From Candidatus Binatia bacterium (GTDB lineage Bacteria; Desulfobacterota; Binatia; UBA12015): a stretch of 64,000 nucleotides of DNA. Of this stretch, positions 1-9,047 are shown piece after piece; the stretch's first letter is position 1, and each line of letters opens with the position of its first letter. Both the position numbers and the translations under genes were made by a program. Under the pieces are notes generated by a model, which did not search any database, had not been told where the DNA came from, and saw only the letters and a program-made list of their open reading frames with translations. The stretch is taken from the NCBI GenBank assembly GCA_029248525.1, contig JAQWJE010000035.1:62001-126000 (forward strand). The letters run 5' to 3'.

Positions 1-1789
1 CTATTCGGTGGATCCCCTCTTGCCGGGTGCGAGGCCGCCCAAGGCAATTCGCGATGCAGCATGGCAGCACGGAGTTGCCGCGGTCTATCTCAAGGGTGCA
101 ACCATCCGGTATCTGGGCGCTGGAAAGACCGGGAACTTCGTGCTGAGTGGCGTCGGTGCGCAGATCGATTCGATCAAGGGGCCGGGACCGGTTCAGGTCA
201 GCATCTCGGGGTCTTCCTCTCTGACAAAGGCGCCCTTTCGGCTTCAAGGAGAGGTTTCCTTTGGGGACGGGGGAGTACCGTCCTATGTTTTCCCACGTGC
301 AGCCTTTGGCGGCGTTCCACTTCGTCTGTTGGGGCCTGCGGCCGATGTGATCCGAGGACGTTTGCATTTCGAGGGGCAAATTTCCGCAACTGGCCGGGAT
401 TTTGATTCGCTCATGAATAGCCTCGGTGGTGCCGGCCGAGCGGAAGTGGGCCCGGGGGCACTGCCGGGGTTTTCGCTGGTGAAGAATCTGATGGCATCGC
501 TGGCACCTGAACCGAGAAAAGAACTTCGAAATTCCGAGGTTCGTGCGGCAAAAAACTATAATACCCGTTTCCGAACACTGACAGCCGATCTGCGCCTGAA
601 AGACGGGATGCTGGATGGCCGGAACATTCGAATTCAGGCGGAAGGATTTGAACTGTCGGGTGAAGGCCAAGTCGGACCCAATCGAGAGCTGCGGGTAGCG
701 GGCGAGGTCCTTCTCGACCCAGCGGACAGTAAATATTTTTCGACCATCGTTCCCGGCACCAAGCCCTGGTTGCGGGCATCAGGCGAGATGGAGGTTCCTT
801 TTCTTGCTACGGGGACTCTCCCGGGAATCGAAATCAAGGTGAATCGAAAGACCTCGACCGCTGTTCGGGTTCCGGGACAAGCTCCCCCTGCCTTTCTCCC
901 GTCCGGAGACGGCCTCGGGCAAGCCGTTCGTGCGGCATCTCGAGGTTTCGCAAATGAGCAAGACGTACCTCCGCCCCTGAAGGCGTTGTCGAGCTATCTA
1001 TCGGCCGGGGGGAGTGTGGAACCGGAAGCGGTTCAAAAAGGGCTTGGTAATTTGCGCAGGACCGAGGTTCTTCTCACCGGTTATTATGAACCGATCCTCG
1101 AAGGACGCCGAAATCGATCGAAGCGGTTTCGCTACCCTGTGTATGGCCCACCTGCCGATCCCGTAAAACGAGCGAAAAGTCGTCGCGAGATTGAGGAGGG
1201 CGCGTTGGGCGGTCAGGGTCTCGAGCTCTTCTGGACCGATAATCAGGTCGAACTCTTCTTTTTGCAGATTCAGGGCTCTGGCCGCCTGCGGCTTGCCGAT
1301 GGCACAAGAATTCGCCTCGGCTACGCGGCCCATAACGAGCACGACTACCAATCCATCGGAAGGGTGCTGGTCGAGCGTGGTGATTTGACGCTCGCTGCGG
1401 CGACGGCACCCGGGATCCGAAAATGGCTTGCCGAAAATCCGGAAAAAGTCGCGGCGACCCTATTGCTGAATCCGCGCTATATCTACTTCCGGGAGCTCGG
1501 TCTCGACCCCTCGATCGGTCCCCTCGGGAGTTTGGGAGTGCCTCTGGTCCCATGGCATTCGGTTGCAGTGGATCCGACCGTTCATCCTCCGGGTAGCGTC
1601 GGCCGGCTCCGAGGCCTGCTGCCGGATGGCCGATCTCTGGATACCATCGTGATTGCCATGGATGCAGGTGCTGCGATCAAGGGGCCGACGCGAATGGATT
1701 TGTTTCTGGGCGCAGGGCCCGAAATCGGAGAGCTTGCAGGCCGGATGCGATCGTCTGCCCGAGTGGAATGGTTAGGTCGTCCGAGGTGA
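1..1789 (+). CDS. AsmA-like / MltA murein transglycosylase fusion, 5' partial
   Basis: The frame is open from the first base, so the N-terminus lies outside the window. The first ~285 visible residues resemble the C-terminal beta-rich region of AsmA/DUF3971-type envelope proteins (alternating short beta stretches, e.g. LSGEGQVGPNRELRVAGEV). From about residue 350 the protein is an MltA lytic transglycosylase: LLTGYYEPILEG, FFLQIQGSGRLRLADG, GYAAHNEHDYQSIG, and the 3D-type C-terminal block with MDAGAAIKGPTRMDLF, whose first Asp (about D552 counted from base 8) matches the catalytic Asp of the family. MltA cleaves peptidoglycan to 1,6-anhydro-muropeptides. The two parts are in one frame with no visible break. 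MltA normally is a stand-alone lipoprotein of ~360 residues, so the fusion is odd; a frame-shift upstream cannot be judged. Confidence 0.85.
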   Translation, partial: YSVDPLLPGARPPKAIRDAAWQHGVAAVYLKGATIRYLGAGKTGNFVLSGVGAQIDSIKGPGPVQVSISGSSSLTKAPFRLQGEVSFGDGGVPSYVFPRAAFGGVPLRLLGPAADVIRGRLHFEGQISATGRDFDSLMNSLGGAGRAEVGPGALPGFSLVKNLMASLAPEPRKELRNSEVRAAKNYNTRFRTLTADLRLKDGMLDGRNIRIQAEGFELSGEGQVGPNRELRVAGEVLLDPADSKYFSTIVPGTKPWLRASGEMEVPFLATGTLPGIEIKVNRKTSTAVRVPGQAPPAFLPSGDGLGQAVRAASRGFANEQDVPPPLKALSSYLSAGGSVEPEAVQKGLGNLRRTEVLLTGYYEPILEGRRNRSKRFRYPVYGPPADPVKRAKSRREIEEGALGGQGLELFWTDNQVELFFLQIQGSGRLRLADGTRIRLGYAAHNEHDYQSIGRVLVERGDLTLAAATAPGIRKWLAENPEKVAATLLLNPRYIYFRELGLDPSIGPLGSLGVPLVPWHSVAVDPTVHPPGSVGRLRGLLPDGRSLDTIVIAMDAGAAIKGPTRMDLFLGAGPEIGELAGRMRSSARVEWLGRPR

Positions 1790-1829
1790 GTCCTAGTAAA
1801 CCTCGAAGAGGTTTGTCATCAAATTGTAC

Positions 1830-2924
1830 ATGAAATGTATTCCGATGGTGCATCGATGGTCGGGCCTTGTCCTGACATGCGGCTTTTCCCTACTTCTGAT
1901 GGTTGGTTGCACAGCAGGGGTTCAGGACCAGCTGGTGGACCGTGCGATCGCAAGCCGCATGGCAGGCCAGACCGATCCACTTTCCGGCCCGGGCCTTCAG
2001 GTCTTGATCTGCGGGGCGAGCTCTCCGCTACCCTCGCGTGAGGCTGCGGGGCCCTGCGTCGCTGTTGCGGCAGGCGGTCGCGTCTGGATCGTGGATGCGG
2101 GTAACGGTAGCGCCGAGAACTTGCAGCTTTGGGGGGTCCCGGGCCCCTCCCTTGCCGGCGTTCTGCTGACTCATTTTCATTCGGACCATATTGAGGACCT
2201 TCCGGCGATGAACCTGCAGAGTTGGGTAGGGGGACGGGAGGCACCTTTCCCCGTATATGGGCCTGAAGGAGTGGCTGAGGTGGTGGCCGGATTTCAGCTG
2301 GCTTACAAGCACTCTCACAAGTACCGTACCGCGCACCATGGTGCGGATCTCCTGCCGGAAGATGTCGGCGATTTGCGTGCAATGCCAATTGGCATAGGCG
2401 AAGGTGACCCGACCGGGACAGAGGTCCTGGTCTTTGCGGACGAGGGACTGCGCGTTCGCGCGATCAAGGTCGAGCACGCACCGGTCGATCCGGCCGTGGC
2501 CTATCGCTTCGACTACCGCGGCCGGTCAGTGGTGATCAGTGGAGATACGACGGCCTCGGAGGCAGTGGTGTCCCTGAGTCGTGATGCGGATGTTCTGGTT
2601 CACGAGGCTCTGGCGGCGCATATCGTGGAGCGCATGTCCTCGCAGGCGAACCAGTTGGGCCGTCCCAGGGCGGCAAAAATCACACATGATATTCTCGATT
2701 ATCATGCAACGCCGGTAGAAGTCGCGGAAGTGGCCAATCGCGCCAACGTCGATTTCCTCGCGTATTATCATATGGTGCCCTACCCGGATAATTTTCTCCT
2801 CGAGTGGGTTTGGCTGAGAGGTGTATCGGAGGTGCGTCCCGAGGGTACGAAAATCAGTTTTGACGGCTTGTTGATCAACTTGCCCCCTGACTCGGATGAA
2901 ATCGTGGTCAAGGATATTCGCTAG
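1830..2924 (+). CDS. Lipoprotein metallo-beta-lactamase-fold hydrolase
   Basis: A 364-residue MBL-fold protein related to ribonuclease Z/arylsulfatase-like hydrolases. It has a lipoprotein signal (hydrophobic stretch ending LLLMVGC, Cys27 as lipid anchor), the metal-binding motif THFHSDHIED, the later metal ligands in SGDTTAS and a C-terminal YYHMVP histidine. The true substrate cannot be read from sequence. The ATG at 1830 is preferred over the TTG at 1824; an ATG at 1845 would also keep the signal peptide. It lies 40 bases after the MltA gene and may be cotranscribed with it; it converges on the arsC-like gene. Confidence 0.85.
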   Translation: MKCIPMVHRWSGLVLTCGFSLLLMVGCTAGVQDQLVDRAIASRMAGQTDPLSGPGLQVLICGASSPLPSREAAGPCVAVAAGGRVWIVDAGNGSAENLQLWGVPGPSLAGVLLTHFHSDHIEDLPAMNLQSWVGGREAPFPVYGPEGVAEVVAGFQLAYKHSHKYRTAHHGADLLPEDVGDLRAMPIGIGEGDPTGTEVLVFADEGLRVRAIKVEHAPVDPAVAYRFDYRGRSVVISGDTTASEAVVSLSRDADVLVHEALAAHIVERMSSQANQLGRPRAAKITHDILDYHATPVEVAEVANRANVDFLAYYHMVPYPDNFLLEWVWLRGVSEVRPEGTKISFDGLLINLPPDSDEIVVKDIR

Positions 2925-2932
2925 CGGGGAGT

Positions 2933-2947
2933 CGGCCCAGGGGGCCG
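2933..2947. terminator. Hairpin between convergent genes
   Basis: A perfect 6-bp stem (CGGCCC/GGGCCG, loop AGG) lies in the 38-base gap between the converging MBL-fold and ArsC-like genes. Position and strength suit a bidirectional terminator, but there is no T-run on either side. Confidence 0.4.
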
Positions 2948-2962
2948 GAGTGGTCTGAAATT

Positions 2963-3316
2963 TCAATCGAGAAGTTCGAGAACTCGGTCACCTGGTCGGG
3001 CAATCACGGCGTGTTGCCCGCGCACGATGACTGGGCGCTGCATCAACTCGGGGTGTTTTTCGAGAATGGCAATCACCCTTGCGGGTGTCGTATAGTCTTC
3101 GGCTTTCAAACCAAGCTCCGCGAAACGTTTGTCCTTGCGCAGGAGTGCCTCGGGTTCGCCGGAGAGCTTTTCAAGAAATTCCTCGAGCATCCGGGCTGAC
3201 GGCAGTGTCTGCAGATATTCTATGATCTCGAGGTCCACGTTTTTTTCCTGAAGAATGGCGAGAGCCTCGCGGGACTTGGAGCACTTCGGGTTGTGGTAGA
3301 TAGTAAATTCGGCCAT
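2963..3316 (-). CDS. arsC: ArsC-family arsenate reductase (glutaredoxin type)
   Basis: The 117-residue product has the ArsC thioredoxin-like fold signature: YHNPKCSKSRE with the catalytic Cys12, and the RPVIVRG motif near residue 93 that carries substrate-binding arginine. Proteins of this family reduce arsenate to arsenite with glutathione/glutaredoxin; YfgD-like members have uncertain substrates. No arsenite pump or ArsR lies beside it, so a dedicated arsenic operon is not supported here. Confidence 0.85.
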   Translation of the reverse strand: MAEFTIYHNPKCSKSREALAILQEKNVDLEIIEYLQTLPSARMLEEFLEKLSGEPEALLRKDKRFAELGLKAEDYTTPARVIAILEKHPELMQRPVIVRGQHAVIARPGDRVLELLD

Positions 3317-3373
3317 CGCCGTGGGCTATCGCCCCGCGGTGAGGTCTGCAAGCCGATTTCCCGGCCGTGAAAA

Positions 3374-4945
3374 TTATTCCGGCAGGAGTTCCCAGATGCG
3401 AATCCGTGGCCCCGGTCGCTTGATGCTCGACCCGTGCCGGAGCGGCACGTAAAAGGCATCCGCCTCATCGAACAAGGGAGGCGGTGTGTTCGGCTTTCGG
3501 GGGTCGACCTCAAACCGCATAATTGCTTCCGTCTCGAGCCATCGCCGTTGAGCTGGGGTGGGCCCCTTTGAGTAGAAGGGCAGAATATCGGAGTCCGAGA
3601 GGATCCAACGGACCCCCTTTCGGCGCAGTTCTTCGGGCGAGGCCAGCGCGACGAAGCGGGGTCGCCCTCTTGCCTGCGGCTTACCGTAGGGTGTGCCGTG
3701 ATCCGTTGCCGCAATTATTTCTCGAGGCGCGATATTTTCTCCGATCCATTGCAGGGCAACTTCGCGCGAGTCTCGGCGGCTCAGGAGTCGATTGAGTTTA
3801 TAGTCTCGAATCAGGCACGGGACGAGGAGAACGACCACAAGTAGTCCGGTTGCGAGTGCCGCCAGAGGCCGAGGCATCATTATCATCAGCGCTCGTCGGA
3901 GATCGGCCATCAGAATCCCGAAAAAGATCAGAAAGACCGGAAGCGGGATCATGATATAGCGATAAAAAGTGTAGCGACTTTGAGTGATACCCACGAGTGC
4001 CGTGGCGAGGAAGATCAGCAGGGACCATGTCCCAAGTCGTGGGCGCAAAAAAACCCATAATGTCGCCAGGACCAGAACGAGTGCCAGCTCCGGCCCAAAG
4101 CTGTCCGGAAGTACCCGAGTGAGGAACCACTCCCAGCCCCAACTGCTGTAGGGATTGCCGACTCCCCGGGCGACAAAACCACTTTGATATTCAAATCCCT
4201 GAACCGTCTCCTGCCAGTCGATAAATGTGTAGGGAGTGCCGAGAAACGTCACCACGCACGCGGTATACAGAGTCAGCCACGGTCGGATATCTCGAAACGT
4301 TCGCCATAGGGAGCGTCCCTCTCTCCATCGCGCGCCGACGTGCGCAAATGCGAGGCCGGCCAGCAGGGCGCCGCTTGGATATTTCGTCGCGATGGCAAGT
4401 CCGGTGAGGGCACCGGCCAGCAGGGAGTAACGCAGGCGACCATCGGAAAGAACGCGCAGCATGGCTCCGATGGCCAACGTCAGCCAGAAGGTCGCGGCGG
4501 CGTCAGTCGTTGCATATTTCGACTCGCGAACATGAATGGTGGCAACGGTCATGCTCGCGGCACTCGCAAGAGCAGCGACAGGCCCATAGGTGGCTGAGGC
4601 TGCCCAGTAGATCGCCGGGATGGTGAGTGTGCCGAAGCCGGCAGCGACCTCTCGTCCGGAGAGATGTGCGGTATGGATGCCCTCCGCGGCAAATTTTTCG
4701 GATAGTGGACGCGTGTCTTTGTTCCACCACGAGCGCGTCTGGAGCGCTGCTGCCTGCACATACATCTGCAATGCAGGATAAACGGCGAAATTAGGATTGA
4801 GGTCTTCTTCGAAAGAGATGGCTCGAGAGACGAGATATTCCTCGTCGGGTCGATAGAGTCCCGGCAAGCCGAAATCCAGATTCTGGTAACGTAACCATCC
4901 ACCAGACAGAGTGAGCAGGAGCAGCAGGAGCAGCCGAGATTTCAT
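3374..4945 (-). CDS. GT-C (GT39-like) membrane glycosyltransferase
   Basis: A 523-residue protein with an N-terminal membrane segment, the RPDEEY acidic motif in the first extracytoplasmic loop (catalytic Asp/Glu in the ArnT/PMT fold) and about ten further hydrophobic segments, followed by a soluble C-terminal part from about residue 390. This is the layout of lipid-linked-sugar-dependent glycosyltransferases. It is the third gene of a coupled operon: its ATG overlaps the TGA of the upstream gene in an ATGA (4942-4945). The donor and acceptor cannot be inferred. Confidence 0.8.
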   Translation of the reverse strand: MKSRLLLLLLLTLSGGWLRYQNLDFGLPGLYRPDEEYLVSRAISFEEDLNPNFAVYPALQMYVQAAALQTRSWWNKDTRPLSEKFAAEGIHTAHLSGREVAAGFGTLTIPAIYWAASATYGPVAALASAASMTVATIHVRESKYATTDAAATFWLTLAIGAMLRVLSDGRLRYSLLAGALTGLAIATKYPSGALLAGLAFAHVGARWREGRSLWRTFRDIRPWLTLYTACVVTFLGTPYTFIDWQETVQGFEYQSGFVARGVGNPYSSWGWEWFLTRVLPDSFGPELALVLVLATLWVFLRPRLGTWSLLIFLATALVGITQSRYTFYRYIMIPLPVFLIFFGILMADLRRALMIMMPRPLAALATGLLVVVLLVPCLIRDYKLNRLLSRRDSREVALQWIGENIAPREIIAATDHGTPYGKPQARGRPRFVALASPEELRRKGVRWILSDSDILPFYSKGPTPAQRRWLETEAIMRFEVDPRKPNTPPPLFDEADAFYVPLRHGSSIKRPGPRIRIWELLPE

Positions 4946-5628
4946 CGGGGCAAACGGTTCTCGGCGCCGGCGACATAGCGCCAGATCAGCAATGCCGTGC
5001 CGACCACCAACAGCAGGCCGACAATTTCCACCCAGAGGGGATTATTCTCCGGAACTTCGCCCGCCGTCCCGCCGTAGACATAGGAAGTTCCGAGGGCTGG
5101 ATACCCCGCTTCCTCGACAGTGATTCCGGTGAAAAAGGCCTGTCCGGTATTTTCGGAACTATAGCCACCGAGCCTCGCGGCAATCTCGAGTCGGGTATCG
5201 AGAGAGCCGGTACGAACCCACATGGACAACAGCTTCCAGGATTGAGTGCCGCGAAGGTCCTGTGTGTTGTGAAAGGTTCCCATCAGGGAGAGATAGGCCC
5301 CCATCTTGCCGGAGCCTACCCGTTCGGTGCGGGCCCAGCCGGCGATGCGGTACCAGGTGTCCGGGGATACCGGCACACTTTGCACCCAGCGGGCATCATT
5401 GGGTCTGTCATTTTCGATCCCGATCGCGCCTAATCCATCGGCACCGACAGACCAGCTGAAGTTGCTGGTGGTGTCGCCCTTGGCGTAGCCGGACTGCATC
5501 CAATGTGCAGGCTTGTTCTCGGCGCCCTGATCAAAGAGTCCATTGCGCACCAACTGTTCAGCGCCCATCGCCGGGGAGATGAATATGAATACGAGAAGGA
5601 CTGAGAGTCGGGAAATGAATTGCATCAT
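4942..5628 (-). CDS. Exported membrane-anchored carbohydrate-binding-like protein
   Basis: A 228-residue protein with a signal peptide (cleavage near PAMGAEQ), a beta-sandwich-like domain beginning LVRNGLFDQG (CenC-type carbohydrate-binding modules start this way) and a C-terminal transmembrane helix followed by a basic tail. The start at 5628 (ATG ATG) overlaps the stop of the upstream glycosyltransferase gene, so translation is coupled. The domain is clearly paralogous to the N-terminal domain of that upstream gene: both contain PNDARW.QS, TWY...GW.R and ARLGGY or CRLGGY. It probably presents or binds a glycan for the glycosyltransferases around it; that role is inference. Confidence 0.75.
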   Translation of the reverse strand: MMQFISRLSVLLVFIFISPAMGAEQLVRNGLFDQGAENKPAHWMQSGYAKGDTTSNFSWSVGADGLGAIGIENDRPNDARWVQSVPVSPDTWYRIAGWARTERVGSGKMGAYLSLMGTFHNTQDLRGTQSWKLLSMWVRTGSLDTRLEIAARLGGYSSENTGQAFFTGITVEEAGYPALGTSYVYGGTAGEVPENNPLWVEIVGLLLVVGTALLIWRYVAGAENRLPR

Positions 5629-8600
5629 AACCACCCCATGGTTCCGACCTTTGAAATCCACATGCGTGCTTCCCAGGCGCTTTTGGTGATTGGCGTGCCA
5701 AGCCAGATAGGCAGAAGATAAACAGTAACTCCAATCGCAGCCAGGAGAAAACCGACGGCGACAACCTGACCGAGTCGAACAGGGTTTGCCCGCCGGGAAA
5801 GAATAATTGCCTGATAGCCAGCAAGCAATCCGATCAAGCACCACCACCCCCACCTGCCCGCGGCTTCTCCGGCAAAAGGTAGAAGCGTGGCTATCAATAT
5901 CAGTCCCGTAAAACTTCTTTCAGCGGGTCCACCCACGCCCCGCGCTAGACGATCAATCATCCACGCGAGTGCGAGGAAGCCGAACAGAAGGCTGGGAAGA
6001 TAATGATAGAGGAAGAGGGTTCGTCCGATCCCGACCCAGGGCAAGATATGGAGCAGCCAGCCGGCCACGATGAATCCGGAGACGAAACTTCGGTATTTGA
6101 AAGTGTGGAAAAGAGCGAGCAGCAGCGCGGGGACCGAAGCCCACCAAAGAATCGGATTCCCGAGCCCCCAGATGCCCACGACAGTTCCCTGTTCCTGTGA
6201 GGCATCGCGCCAGAAATACCAGATGGGTTTCAGCTGGAGTGGCCACGTATACCATTGCGAGCTGTAGGGGTGAGTCGCATCAGCCACGGCGGCTTGATAG
6301 CCGGGGACGTCGATGAAGATATAGCGCACGAGGTCGACCGGCGAATGCCACCAACCCCAGAAATAGTCGCCTGCGAATGTCAGGGTGTAGAACGCGAAAG
6401 CGGTCCATCCCACGATATTGATCGGTAGCAGGAGGAATCGAACGGGTTGGATTCGCCGACGCCGTGCCTCTTGCCACCCCAGCCAACTAATTGTCGCCAG
6501 AACAAGAAGGAAGCTGAAGAACGGTATATAGAGCTTTGCTCCCACCGAGATTCCGAGCACGGCGCCAATGGTCAGCAGTCTTCGTATATTCCGGAAGTCA
6601 TGGTCCGCTACGAGACGCAGTGTCAGGATATAAGCCCCGACGGCCCAGGTGATATAGTGAATATCGATCACGGCAATGCGCGAGTCCACAAGGAGCAGAC
6701 CATCGAAAGTGACACAGAAGGCCGCCACAAACGCCGCGAAGCGTTGCCGGAATAATTCGCGCCCGAGCAGATACATAAGGCCGATCAAGGTTGTGCCGAC
6801 AAAGGCATTCATGACCCGCCACCCGAAAGGTTCGTCGCCAAAAATCGCGATTCCCGAAGCGATCACCCATTTCGCAAAAGGCGGATGGGGGTCCATGAAA
6901 TCAACGCCGCTCAAATATTGACGGGCCTGCTCGACGAAATAGGTTTCATCAAAAACGATTTCCGCGGGCTCGCCCAGATTCCAGAAGCGTAAACAGGCTC
7001 CGGCCATCATCAAAAGGCTCAGGGCGGCGACTTCGGAGAGGCTCCAAGCGGGGCGCTTTTGCCGGTCCGGGTCGGGGGGCGGTGTTGGCAGAGGAACCTG
7101 TTCCTCATGGTGAGAATCCGCCCATTGCTGATCGTCAATTTTCAGCACCGCTGCACCCGGCGGTTCGAAGGTGCCTTTTCCGGTTTTCGTCGCCAGAGCC
7201 AGCCAGGCGAGCATCCCGAGGGTGGTCAAAACGCCGACGGATTGCCAAAGCCAGACGGGTCCGGCTGTAGCCTGAGCTTGCTCGAGGTAGACCACCAACT
7301 CATTGGTGAGAAAGAGCCCCGAGAGAAGCCAGTAGAGAATCCCGTTGCGACCACTGACGCCAAGAAGGCCGGCAAATACGAAGAAGGGATAGAGGTAGCG
7401 CTCGTGCATTCGCGTGAGGCAGACGAATGCCACCAAAGTCGCCGCGGCCAGTAACTGGGTATAAGAGACCCGGTCGCGCGCGCGAAGGTAAGCGACCAGA
7501 AACCCCAGGCCAATGCCGAGGCCGATGATGAAGCCCCAGGCCTGTGCGGGCAGGCCGCCATGGAGAACGGCATCCTGGCCGCGCATGCCGAACAGGACCG
7601 CCGCCAGATTCATGGCGTTGACCGAGGTCTCGGCATAATTTCCGGCGGTACCGCTATACAGTTCGATCAGCCACGACCAGGGTCTGCCGGAGCGAAATGG
7701 ATCGGCAATCAAGAAGGTCGTCGCCAGTGCGATCAGAGCCGTTGTGACGGCACGACCGCTGCGCCACCAACCCCACGGCCAGAAAATAAACAGCGGCGCG
7801 ACCAGGAGCGCTTGCGGCTTGGTCAGGATCGCAAGAACAAGCAATGCGAAGGAGAGTTCGAATTGTCGTTTTCCCTGCGCGAGGAACGCGAGCAGCAGCA
7901 GCAGGGACAAGATGGAGTCGGTCTGCCCCCAGACAGCCGAGTTCAAGATCAGGGCCGGGTTCAGGGCGAATGCCAACGCGGCACCCCATGCGAGACTTTT
8001 GCCTCCAGGCCGCAGGCGAATATATGTCAGCCAGGCGATCGCGAAGTCTGCGAGCAGGGCAGGGAGTTTCAGAAGGATGATGGCAGTCGCGCTGCTCCAT
8101 GCGATCCCGAGTGCTTTGACCGCCCCGCCGACCGCCCAGAGCGCGTACATATAGCCGGGCGGGTAGTCGGCAAAATATCCTGAGGCGTAGAAGTTCGCCG
8201 GTCCGAGTTGGGCCAGCCGCGAAGCCCATGCCGCATAAGTTCCCAAGTCGACCCTGTAGGAATAAAGGGGGGCGATCAGGACCTTCGCAACCAGAATCAA
8301 AACCAGAATGACGGCAAGGATCCCGAGTTCGGGTTTTGGGGTATCGGCAGTCGGCCATCCGAATTTCACCACCGCGAATGCGAGAAGCAGCAAGATCGCC
8401 ATGCCGGCGGGAATCCCCGACGCTTCCTGTTCAGGATTGCGGTCGCCGTAGATAAATGCAGCATGTGCCGGCGGACCACCGACCTCGGAGAGGTCAATTC
8501 CCGTGCATTGCACCTCGCCGCTGGACTCCTGTCCGTAGCCGCCAAGCCGGCAGGCAACGGTGACGAGTTCTTCGCCGGGGTTGGTCCGAAAATACATGGA

Positions 8601-9047
8601 GACGTTGCGCCAGCCGGTATCTTCTCCATGCAAGCCGCCAGCGTTATCAAAGCCACGCATAATGGACAGGTTGGCCCCCAGACCAGCAGCGGATACATTT
8701 TTTCCGCGAACCCAGCCGGAGAGGTGATACCAGGTCCGCGCTTTCACCCGAGCGCTTTGTGTCCACCGGGCATCATTTGGTTTCCGGCTTTCAATGACGA
8801 CGATGCCAAGTCCCTGCTCGGGGGCTTCCCAGCGGAACTCGGTTCCGACGTTTCTGGCCCAAAGGTCCGAGACCCAGCTGGCGGGTTTCTCGGCCGTACC
8901 TTGACTGAAGTTTCCGTTCCGAAGGAGGTTCTGGGCTGCGGCCGGCGATGGAGCGCCGAGCAGGAGGACGACCAGAAGGGATGTGAGCAGCGCCCAGAAT
9001 CGCGGTTGAAGTAAGGATGTGCCAGCGATAGGATTCAGGCCTACCAT
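5625..9047 (-). CDS. Three-part protein: exported carbohydrate-binding-like domain, GT87-like and PMT/GT39 glycosyltransferase
   Basis: From the ATG at 9047 the protein has ~1140 residues. Order: signal peptide (cut near PAAAQ), carbohydrate-binding-like domain beginning LLRNGNFSQG (~40-205), one membrane helix, a first multi-spanning GT-C module with the GT87/DUF2029-like motif FADYPPGYMYALW (~210-640), a soluble proline-rich linker, and a second GT-C module with the PMT/GT39 signature FDETYF...FMDPHPPFAKW (~690-1120). The PMT family transfers mannose from a polyprenyl-phosphate donor to proteins. Two catalytic modules in one chain suggest successive sugar transfers. A longer start at 9140 exists, but the ATG at 9047 gives a good signal peptide. 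It is the first gene of the operon. Confidence 0.8.
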   Translation of the reverse strand: MVGLNPIAGTSLLQPRFWALLTSLLVVLLLGAPSPAAAQNLLRNGNFSQGTAEKPASWVSDLWARNVGTEFRWEAPEQGLGIVVIESRKPNDARWTQSARVKARTWYHLSGWVRGKNVSAAGLGANLSIMRGFDNAGGLHGEDTGWRNVSMYFRTNPGEELVTVACRLGGYGQESSGEVQCTGIDLSEVGGPPAHAAFIYGDRNPEQEASGIPAGMAILLLLAFAVVKFGWPTADTPKPELGILAVILVLILVAKVLIAPLYSYRVDLGTYAAWASRLAQLGPANFYASGYFADYPPGYMYALWAVGGAVKALGIAWSSATAIILLKLPALLADFAIAWLTYIRLRPGGKSLAWGAALAFALNPALILNSAVWGQTDSILSLLLLLAFLAQGKRQFELSFALLVLAILTKPQALLVAPLFIFWPWGWWRSGRAVTTALIALATTFLIADPFRSGRPWSWLIELYSGTAGNYAETSVNAMNLAAVLFGMRGQDAVLHGGLPAQAWGFIIGLGIGLGFLVAYLRARDRVSYTQLLAAATLVAFVCLTRMHERYLYPFFVFAGLLGVSGRNGILYWLLSGLFLTNELVVYLEQAQATAGPVWLWQSVGVLTTLGMLAWLALATKTGKGTFEPPGAAVLKIDDQQWADSHHEEQVPLPTPPPDPDRQKRPAWSLSEVAALSLLMMAGACLRFWNLGEPAEIVFDETYFVEQARQYLSGVDFMDPHPPFAKWVIASGIAIFGDEPFGWRVMNAFVGTTLIGLMYLLGRELFRQRFAAFVAAFCVTFDGLLLVDSRIAVIDIHYITWAVGAYILTLRLVADHDFRNIRRLLTIGAVLGISVGAKLYIPFFSFLLVLATISWLGWQEARRRRIQPVRFLLLPINIVGWTAFAFYTLTFAGDYFWGWWHSPVDLVRYIFIDVPGYQAAVADATHPYSSQWYTWPLQLKPIWYFWRDASQEQGTVVGIWGLGNPILWWASVPALLLALFHTFKYRSFVSGFIVAGWLLHILPWVGIGRTLFLYHYLPSLLFGFLALAWMIDRLARGVGGPAERSFTGLILIATLLPFAGEAAGRWGWWCLIGLLAGYQAIILSRRANPVRLGQVVAVGFLLAAIGVTVYLLPIWLGTPITKSAWEARMWISKVGTMGWL

